Positions 55,218 through 64,000 of a stretch of 64,000 bases of DNA are shown here, in pieces. Position 1 is the first letter of the stretch, and each line of letters opens with the position of its first letter. The notes beneath the pieces were generated by a model. The model had not been told where the DNA came from and did not search any database. It worked only from the letters and a program-made list of their open reading frames with translations. Position numbers and translations under genes: made by a program. The stretch comes from Hemibagrus wyckioides (Eukaryota; Chordata; Actinopteri; Siluriformes; Bagridae). The stretch is from positions 4,782,354 through 4,846,353 of the forward strand of contig NC_080732.1 in the NCBI RefSeq assembly GCF_019097595.1, in the 5' to 3' direction.

Positions 55218-57561
55218 TTCATGTAGTTACATTTATTTCGGTTCCAGCAAAACAAGTCCAAACTCAGAATCAAGTGCAACTGAGACATGCCTCTGTTTGA
55301 GGCACCACCCAACTTGTGTAGCTTTTAACTTAATAGTGTTTACATCCATAGTTACATCTGTTTTGATATTAAATCCTCACCATGCATGCTTAACACGACT
55401 TCTAAATCCAGCCCTCACATCACACTGGAAATCGTCAAATTACTCGCCTCACTTTTGATTAGTTTTTCTCCTGCTTTCTCTCTCCTTGAATTCAGAGCAG
55501 CATAAATCTCTATTTTTGTTCCAACCGTTGCAGCATGTCAAGCCTAAGCACAGATTTGCCCTCCAACCTGCTTTGCTAATAACAGCACTCAACAACTTGA
55601 CACGTTAAATCACCACTCAACCCTGATGGAACCTGGTCTGATCACAGACACTAGCTGGTTGAACCTCGGAACAGAACTTTCCTGTGTGTAATGCTGGCAG
55701 GGTGATTTGAGGGATGGTGTGAGTGGGCATCATCTGGCATGGCTAGTAGCTTTATGCACTCTGTGGAGAATTATTAGCTTTGACCTGTAAAAGCTTCAGT
55801 CTTGTGAATTGCACATGAAATATTGCTTTCAAAGTATGCTGGTCCCCTTGTTCAAGGCCTACCATTATAACTTATATCCAGTCCATTTGGATCTACCTGA
55901 AATGCCTTTCTGGCAGTTATTTATATTCTTGTCTCCCTCTTTTTTCTCTTTTCTTTAGTATCTATTGTTACTCCTACTTTCTCAGGTCCCCCGGATGAAG
56001 GCTATGCATGTCAGGGTAATAGGAAGGATATTATTTTAATTCTGTCCATCCAGAGTTGTGTTGCAGCTTTATTTCCCCCATCTGGAATAAACCTTTGCTC
56101 CAGCTTACAGTGCTTCCTTTTTCACTTCACGTTGCTTTGCAATTACGGATTAACAGGTTGGAGGCAATCGGCATTCAAGCTTTGCAACCTGGTATCACCA
56201 ATCACATGAGGAGCTTTGGAATAACAACAAGCTGGCACTGATGAATCTGTAGCCTATTCGCATGCCTACAAAGTATCATTACCGAGCACTGCTTCATGGG
56301 AAAATGTTGCTAATTTGCTTCAAATTAGCAAAAAGGTGAGAAGAGCTGCTCAGATGATTTAGCCTTGGGCTACATAGTAATCAGGAAGGAAGACTTCAGC
56401 TAATTGGGTTTTTGTTATTATTTTCAGATTCAGGGGCATGTGCTAGATAAGAAGGGATTACTGTGGATGGAAAGAAGGATGCCATGGAAGGTGCCATGTA
56501 GATTGGGAAGGATTTGGTAGTTAAGAAGTTATAGTGAGGTACCTTTCAGAGTGTTTTCTCTGGTCTTTTGATTTAAAATAAAGACTTTTTTGGTTCCTTT
56601 CAAGGTTTCTTCATTGTGTCATCTCAAGAGTTTCAATTGTATTTGCATTGAAGGTAAATATGCCAATTCAAGCAGGAACAGAGCTATGGCTGTAGGTGGA
56701 AAGTACAATTTTTTATGGTACTCAGTTTAGAATGTGATTTATCAATGAAGACCAAAAGTATCTTGAAGTAAGGTCTGCAAAACCCTGGCCTAGGTCTTCT
56801 CCATCTTTGGGGTTTGTGTGCCATTTGGTCAAGCCAGTGTCAATGGTTAGTTGGAACATGTTGGTGCAAGTGGGACATTATCTGCTGGTTTGAAACTGAC
56901 CTGAATTGTTTTTCAGGGCATGTGTTGGCCTGGTGCTCTACTTTCACACTTTCTGCTGTTGTCGATGGTCCCACAAGGATACCCAAAACTCCCCTTGCTT
57001 TAGCAGATAATTTCACCTGCTGTGCTGTTGAACATTTACACTCTTCAACATTTATTCATACAGAACATCCATTCAACACCCTTACTACTATTTGACTTAA
57101 TGGTTATGACTTAGAATAAAGGATAGGCTTGTTGTCGAGTCCTTTTTGGTTTCTCTCAAGGTCTCTTGGTCTAGTGACATCACCTGGTTTTATAATCAGT
57201 GATCTAAATCTATCTGGAATGTCTGTCATTCAGAGGGCTATAGAAATACAATTGAACTGAATTCAAATTGTATTGCACTAAAATAAAACTGTCAGAATTG
57301 GTGCTGTGGTGCAATGGCGTTGCTCCTTTGAAGCTAAATAAGATACTTAATAAAGCATCGATATATCACTCTGTAGATTAGAGAGTTATAATAGCTTCAG
57401 ATTTAACACCTTGTTTGTATGAATCCTAAAATTAATGTCTTTTTTTGTACTGACTATGTGACACTAAACTGCAAATTTCTCTTTTTATTTTTGGCCATGT
57501 CCCATTCAGCTCCCTAGTTCAGTAGTCAGGGCACTGATTAGGTAGTCGGCCATTTTAAGGG

Positions 57562-57564
<3 letters not shown>

Positions 57565-57633
<69 letters not shown>
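57565..57633. repeat. (TC)n(TA)n compound array
   Basis: TC repeats pass directly into TA repeats. Forms the left arm of a mirrored arrangement with 57929-58008. Confidence 0.95.
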
Positions 57634-57637
<4 letters not shown>

Positions 57638-57925
57638 AAATCCGTCCAGTAAAAATATCCACAATGCACTGCAAAAACCAGAAAACAAAAACTATTTATT
57701 TACTAGAAATGATGTCATTTTTTGAAGTCTCACAGCTCAGAAAAAAATGGCAGACAAACTCTGAACTTCGTCTACAAAACTTGAATAGCTTGTTATTGTT
57801 GTTGTGGCTCTCAAATGATTACTGTTTAATGATTTCAGAAAAATCCATTAGCCAGCCTACGATCCTGCTTGAAGTATCAGGACAGTGATTTTTATAACAA
57901 ATTTCTATGAAATATAGAACTTTTT

Positions 57926-57928
<3 letters not shown>

Positions 57929-58008
<80 letters not shown>
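57929..58008. repeat. (TA)n(GATA)n(GA)n compound array
   Basis: The order TA, GATA, GA is the reverse-complement order of 57565-57633. Confidence 0.95.
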
Positions 58009-58011
<3 letters not shown>

Positions 58012-60080
58012 AGACTGATGAGGAAGTTAGATTGTCACATCGTCAGTGTCCCAATGTGTAGTAAGTCAGAGTCCTTATCAGTGGTACAAATCACGAACAT
58101 GATACACTACCTCATGACCTAGGGAGGTAGCTAGCTAGGGAGCTGAAAGAGACACACCCCATTACAAATTTTGACTTAAAAATAGTCCTCTGTTTTTATC
58201 TGCAGTCCCTTTAGATATTTGTCTTCTAGCCTTTTCGAGTGTTAGTGAAGGTCACTGAAGTGAGACACAGTGTCACTCTGCTAATGAAAGGTGATAGAGC
58301 TGCTGGTTAACACAGCAGACACTGTAATTACAGACTGATTCTAATTATGGGACTTGCGATCTCTCACCAAGCGTATGAGATGAAAAAACCTACAACTCTA
58401 GTGCTAAACCTACAAACCTACAAACCTACAAGCGCTAGTGTTGCTGCAATAAAAATGAAATTCACCATCCCTCGTGATTATATCCTAACAACCAAGCCTA
58501 AGAACTGATTGTACTGAAACTATAACTTTCTCGTATCCTTATTTTCATTTGTATTACAAACACAGCCTGCTCAAAGAGGATGTTTGAAATCATGCTAGCT
58601 AGTTAGCTAGCTAAATGCAATTTACCTCATGCAATCGGGTTAATATCACAGGCTCCATTGCGTTGTTCATACAGTAGATGAGTGTGTTTTTACACTGTCA
58701 TTATCACTAAGTAGAATTAATGTCATCATACCCCAAATGGCTGAATGAGGTTTAGTCAAAGTAATCAAAAAATCATTCTTTTTATTTGGTTAAACTTCCC
58801 TTTTTTCCTCAGTCTGTTGATTCAGACTTTGGCAGCCGTCAGCAAGTTCTTTCTTCCAGACAGTTTATTAATATATCTATGTTCTTGCCAAGCCAACACT
58901 GGAAATGTTGCGTATACAGACGTGGAGGTGTCTTTAATGAGGAATCTGTCGCTACTGCTATTTTTATTATTCCTTTTCTTTTCTGATAATGCAGTAATAT
59001 CGAGAGACGGATTTCTTCCCTTTAGCTTCGCCCCGTCTTTTTTCTAAGATGAAAGGATACAAATATTAGAAGTATGATGTCTCTGTGTGTCGAAGACTCA
59101 CTAAGATTAACTAACAGTCTAGGGAATGATCAGATACTCAGTCTCGGGGTTTGAAGCTCTCTCTTTCACCTGATATGCATAAATGCATAATTGATGTATA
59201 ATCTCATACATAAAAAAAAAGATACAGTTAAACAAGTCACAATAGGATGCACTTCCCTTCACCAGTCTCTGGTGTCTTAATTTACTGTGATTTCTGTAAT
59301 CGCAAAAACATGAAATCTTGGAGGTAGCTGGATGGATACGATTCGGTTCAGGTGAAATCTATTATGATTCGGTTCATTTAAATATGTGGGGGTTTTTTTA
59401 ACTCCGAAGTTTCCAAGTCATTTGTAAATGATACTAGCTTTAACAGAATTCAGTGAATTATTAACAATTTAGAAAAATAAATCACACAATGCACATGGAC
59501 TAAATTAAAAGACATTTGTAAGATGCCATCATGAAAAATGTTTCTTATCCAATGCCTGGTAGTCCCACGTTCATGAGTGCATGAAGTATTCAGACTTCAT
59601 TCTTCTTGTTACCATTTTTTTTAGCATGAACACACTAGCCATAGCAAAATTTTGTTTCTCAGAAAGACGTTTTTCTAGTCTCATGAGACTGAATTGAGCT
59701 TTCTCATTACAGGCTCGACTTTGTCTTTTCTATTTCTCCTAAAGGTGACTTAGGAGAAACAAAGAGACAAAACAGAGATGCAACACGAGTCTTACTTAAG
59801 AAACATTTGAGAAATCCGAGACATACATGAGAAACAGAACTACATTTGAAGGAGAAGCAAATGAGCTACATTTAACACCATAATGAGATTAAAGCCAGAT
59901 ATAAATGAGAAGCATTTAAAAAATGCTCAGTTAAAAGCATGCAATAATAAGCAACTAACACCACCTGAAACTGGTCAGTGTTCCTGTCCACCACAATGTT
60001 AACAATAAAACAATTAATCAATAAAAACAAAATAACAATAAAAAAAAAGTCATGGTGTTCAATCATTACCAACTTACATA

Positions 60081-60633
60081 CACTACCAGTCAAAAGTTTG
60101 GACACATCTTCTAATTCCATGGTCTTTCCTGATGTTTATTTCCTTCTACATTGTAAAACAATGCTGAAGGCGGCCGAAATACACAATAATCTCGTTTGAA
60201 CAGTTGATATTGAGATATGTCTGCTACTGATGCTCTGTAAAGCCTTCATAACGCCTCTAATCTGAGGTGCTGTTAATTGGTGATTTCTGAGGCTGGTAAC
60301 TCTAAATGAACTTCTCCTCTGCAGCAGAGGTCAGTTTTGGTCTTGCTTTCCTGGGATGGTCTTCATGTGAGCCAGTTTCATCATGGTGCTTGATGGGTTT
60401 TGCAAATGCACTCGACAATACTGTTCTTGCAAGAACTATTCCAGAACACCTGACCTTCGTGTCTTAAAATAACAACTGACTGTTTTTTGTTGTCATTACA
60501 TATGGATTACTTAAGTCCATGTGTGTTATTTCATAGTTTTGAAATCTCCAGTATTGTTCTAGAATGTAGAAAATAAATCCCTAAACAAAAAACATTGAAT
60601 TAGAAGGTGTGTCCAAACTTTTGACTGGTAGTG
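60081..60633. mobile_element. Tc1/mariner-type MITE
   Basis: The inverted ends of about 37 bases begin CACTACCAGTCAAAAGTTTG and differ at one position, and TA flanks both sides (60079-60080 and 60634-60635). The 553-bp interior has no transposase frame, so it is non-autonomous. TIR sequence and TA target support Tc1/mariner assignment. Confidence 0.85.
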
Positions 60634-61738
60634 TAAATATACATTTTATTCGCATGTAAAATTTAATACATAGTTGACTCATTTAACACATGGTTGACTT
60701 CATATGTACGTTCTTTCTGCAAGCAGAAAGTTCTAATTGCACATTGGGGAAAGAAAAAAATATATAATATACAAAAAGGTAATGATCTTGGAGCAATATT
60801 TGAGACCAAGTTGAGAACTTAATTTTTCCCCCCATAATGAGCCACAACTGAGACCATTTAAAGTTCTCAGGTATTTCTCAAAGAGAAACAGTTTCTCAGG
60901 AGAAACATTTGAGAAGATGGAGAAAACGCCTAAAGTCTCATTCAAGTCTTAAATCTCAGGTCTAGGAGAAAAAGAAGAGATTAACGTTAGATCTCATCTT
61001 GGATTTTCCTTTGCTATACACTCACATTATTCGGACTACAAAATGCCAAAGAATAGTGCGTAAGTACTGTATGTGTTTATGTTATAAATCAGTGCAGCCA
61101 TATTGTAGACTGCTGATCAGATTTTAATAATTTATTTTTCTTTAAACACTCAGTTCTGACTTTTATCTGCAGGTCTGAGCTCATGAACAAGAAGATGAAA
61201 CTCACAGTCTGCTTCTTAATGCCTTAATTAAGTGCCATTTAATTAATTGCCATCGCTAATGCAGCTGATGTATGAAGGAGCTTCACATGGCAGTGGTAAT
61301 ATACCTGGCAGGAAGTGCATTAATCTGCTTCGAAATCATTCAGCAGTGTGAGGGCTATACAGGACTCTGAGTATAAGAACATGAAAGAACACACACTGTG
61401 CCTCACAGCTGGCCTCTAGAGAAAGTCCTAATTTCAGAGAATTGGATGCTGTCTGGGAGAAATGTCTTGGTGAGCCACATTCACATTTGGAATTTATATA
61501 TAGGAATGAATTCATTGATTTCATTTTCTTCATATATAATTATTTGTGCTATTAGAGTTTCACATCTGTGCCTGCTCTCTTTGACAGAACTCTCAAAGCA
61601 TAACGTGTCCTCAGGGTTTGTTCCAGTTTGTTGAAATGTTTGTTGTATGAGAAAATAAACTTTGGAAAATGTGTTGGAAGATACAGATTACAAACTAGAT
61701 CAAGGCCAGTTAGGCTACTATTTTTCTTCTCAGTTAAC

Positions 61739-62115
61739 TGAGACTCCTCAGGTGCTGCAGTAAGAGACTACATCTCCTCAGGTGCCTCAATAAGAGCCTG
61801 AGATCCTCAAGTGCCTTAATAAAAGCCTGAGAATCCTGAAGTGCCTGAATAAGAGCCTGAGAATCCACAAGTGTCTCAATAAGAGCCTAAGACTCCTCAG
61901 GTGCCTCAATAAGAGACTGAGACTCCTCAGGTGCCTCAATAAAAGCCTGAGACTCCTCACGTGCCTGAATAAGAGCCTGAGAGTTTTCAGATGCCTAAAA
62001 AAAACTATATATCCTCAGGCACCTCAATAAGAGCTTGAATCTCTCAGGTGCCTCTGTAAGAATCTACGTATCCTCAGGTGCCTCAGTAAGCACAAGTGTC
62101 TTTTCAGGTGCCCCA
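61739..62115. repeat. 30-bp minisatellite
   Basis: About 12 degenerate copies of a unit close to AAGAGCCTGAGACTCCTCAG followed by GTGCCTCAAT. The right third is more diverged. Confidence 0.9.
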
Positions 62116-62317
62116 GTGGATTTGTTACATCTGATATTTTTTATTAATCTAATATTTATGCTCTCACTGGGCCAAATCTGTATCCTAGAGCCTACAGCTT
62201 TGAAGCCTATCTAAACCTACTGAAGATCAGTACAAAACTTGTGTATTATTAATGTAATCCATACAGTATAAGCTGTAATAAGCTGAAGATTTTCTATAAA
62301 TATATCCTATATCCGGG

Positions 62318-62690
62318 GGGTACAGTGGCTTAGTGGTTAGCATGTTTTCCTAGCACTTTTAGGGTTGGGGGTTTGATTTCTGCCTCTGATTTGTGTGTGT
62401 GGAGGTTGCATGTTCTGTTTGTTCTCTCTCTCTCTCTCTCTCTTGGTCTGATAAGACAAAGATGGATATCATCACGTGTTACTGGTTGGTTTGACATGCC
62501 TCCTCACCTGCCTGCCCTAGCTGATGCTTGGCCACTCCCCCACATCATAGTGTGACTGTGTCAGTGATTGTGCCCTGTGATTGGTGGTTACCCTGTTAGG
62601 TACCTTGTGCCCTGCAGAGGATGGATAAGTATAACAGAAGATAGATAAATGGATGGATGGATGGATGGATGGACTGTTGAGTGGATGGAT
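62318..62690 (+). mobile_element. SINE of the second family with (ATGG)n tail
   Basis: The A-box-bearing ACAGTGGCTTAGTGGTTAGC and a B-box-like GGTTTGATTTCTGCC (intact here) are followed by TGTGGAGGTTGCATGTTC, a TC array, GTGCCCTGTGATTGGTGGTT and CCTGCAGAGGATGGATAAG. It ends in ATGG repeats (62648-62690). Confidence 0.8.
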
Positions 62691-62904
62691 GGCATATATC
62701 TTAAATATACCCTATATCTGAAGTGCTATTAATCTTATAAATGATGATGAAGTACATTTTACTGCCATTTGATCCCAGTATCACTGCTTCAAGATTCCCA
62801 ACTTCTTACTGGAATAAAACACACCCCAGTTAATCCTATTATTAGCCATTACATGGATGAAGGTGTCTTGTTTAATTTCCCTGCACTCAAGACTGGTTCT
62901 GTCG

Positions 62905-63023
62905 AGCTTTTAACATGTTCGTCCTACGTCTGCATTCATCTGTACATTCATCTGGGTTCTCTGGTTTCCTACCATCTCCCAATAACATGTAGGTAGGTGG
63001 ATATGCAACATTCTGGACCGTTT

Positions 63024-63025
<2 letters not shown>
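62905..63025 (+). mobile_element. SINE fragment, second family
   Basis: TCTGGGTTCTCTGGTTTCCT, ACCATCTCCCAATAACATGT and GGTGGATATGCAACATTCT match the middle of the family; head and tail are missing. Confidence 0.55.

Positions 63026-63057
<32 letters not shown>
63026..63057. repeat. (GT)n microsatellite
   Basis: Uninterrupted GT dinucleotides. Confidence 0.95.
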
Positions 63058-63060
<3 letters not shown>

Positions 63061-64000
63061 ATGTCCTCCAATAGACTTCCAGGTTGTATTTCCATCTCAT
63101 GCCCAATATTCTAAGGAAAAGGTCTGGCATGTACCAAAACCCTGACCAGGATGACTTTCTTTTGCAGCACTATTAACTTTTACAAAATCAGAAACAACTA
63201 AAATAAAAACTAAAGCTCACCTAATCAGCAAGCCAGAGGCAACAGTCTGAAGGAAAACTCTGGAAACAAGCACAAGCAACCTTTAACGATTTCAGCAGCA
63301 GTTCTTTTTGGTACAAATCCAAAAGAAAGGTGCGGCTTTGGGCTTTCTCGCAATCTTTCCACATCGGGCCAAAAAACAACAACAACAAACACAACAAATA
63401 CACAACACCGCAGGCTGTTTTCTGTTTTTTTTTTTTTTTAAAGTGATTCATGTGTTGTAGTGACTGTGATGCAAGGATTACGAACACTTCCCTACACCAG
63501 TGTTGTTCTGAGATACTGTTTGGTTTGCCAGAGGCATTTGCGCAAAATATATCTGTGATTAATCCTCATAGTTCAGCGATTCTCCAGCAGCGGCTCATAT
63601 AGAAGCCATTGCTTGACCCCTCGGTGCTGAAATTTATGACCCGCGAGCAGTTGCATCGCAAAGATGCCGCGAATTGTATTTCCCAGTCTGTCTGGCCTTC
63701 TTATTAATGGCAGCATGAAAGTTCCAAACTGTTTTACGAGCAGTGAAATGTATCTTGTGTGGCCTTTTCAGGACACACACTGCAGACCAGGAGGCGATTA
63801 CACTATGCAGCATACAGAACCCGGTGTGTGTGATGGAGGATATATTACTAGTACATACGTAACATTTAATGGAGTGAGGAAACTAGAGAACGGAATGCTA
63901 AGTATGTCATAAATCAGCTGAGGGGAAAAACGATGTAACACCTCATTTTTTTACTTCTTTTTCATGACCATAAGTAAGACTGTGTTGTGTTTCATTCACA

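Larger units (their letters stand above)
44187..64000 (+). other. Presumed first intron (no recognised exon)
   Basis: The remaining 19.8 kb has no open frame with splice boundaries and protein-like content that I could recognise. Stretches without annotated repeats (44260-45580, 45675-46960, 49795-50720, 51145-53150, 53740-54875, 55220-57500, 58010-60075, 60640-61735, 63060-64000) are ordinary AT-rich sequence. A weak SINE-like fragment lies at 46560-46680. If the exon at 44087 is misread, this is simply intergenic DNA. Confidence 0.45.

Noticed and set aside
61739..62115. CRISPR-like regular repeats
   Set aside because: Units are contiguous without unique spacers and the genome is clearly vertebrate; it is a minisatellite.
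63664..63912. 82-codon open frame near the window end
   Set aside because: No recognisable domain, signal peptide or splice context.

Overview
This window looks like nuclear DNA from a teleost fish, possibly an otophysan such as a catfish or characin (that last step is inference). The reasons are very low gene density, many di- to pentanucleotide arrays, tRNA-headed SINEs of a fish type, Tc1/mariner elements, DIRS-like retrotransposons, an L2-like LINE fragment, a Tf1/sushi-type chromodomain LTR retrotransposon, and spliced eukaryotic coding sequence. No prokaryotic gene structure is present.

Layout. 1-10.5 kb is gene-free, with a degenerate TAATC array (4.6-5.0 kb) and a 21-bp minisatellite (6.5-6.9 kb). 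10.6-14.1 kb is a cluster of decayed DIRS-like retrotransposons, followed by a SINE and an antisense L2-like reverse-transcriptase fragment. 16.0-35.8 kb is a locally duplicated region around small secreted tandem C-type-lectin-domain genes. Two copies are intact (16725-17456 and 31038-31763), one is a 3' relic (about 20056-20190), and one is an internally deleted pseudogene (20403-20599). A fifth expected position has lost the gene and holds DIRS sequence (26.2-28.9 kb). The two big arms (about 19.2-25.7 kb and 29.7-35.8 kb) align, apart from insertions private to one arm: a 2.3-kb CACTG-ended element with a captured exon set and a deleted Tc1 element in arm 1, and a complete Tc1 element with an uninterrupted DD34E transposase in arm 2.

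37490-42475 is one LTR retrotransposon with a 5-bp target duplication and 368-bp LTRs that differ at one base. Its gag-pol is broken in several places. The site just after the 5' LTR is complementary to the predicted transcript start, as expected for self-priming Tf1/sushi elements.

43.7-44.2 kb is a CpG-rich promoter and first coding exon (signal peptide, phase-1 donor) of a secreted or membrane protein. No further exon was recognised in the remaining 20 kb, which is read as a long first intron full of SINEs, microsatellites, a 1.1-kb AGAAT-type array, a 30-bp minisatellite, a Tc1-type MITE and a degraded Tc1 transposase.

The only genes that form a working set are the lectins. They share a secretion signal, a two-domain layout and a promoter-proximal cluster of TTTGCAT motifs, and the array appears to be evolving by duplication and loss with transposons as the wrecking agents.
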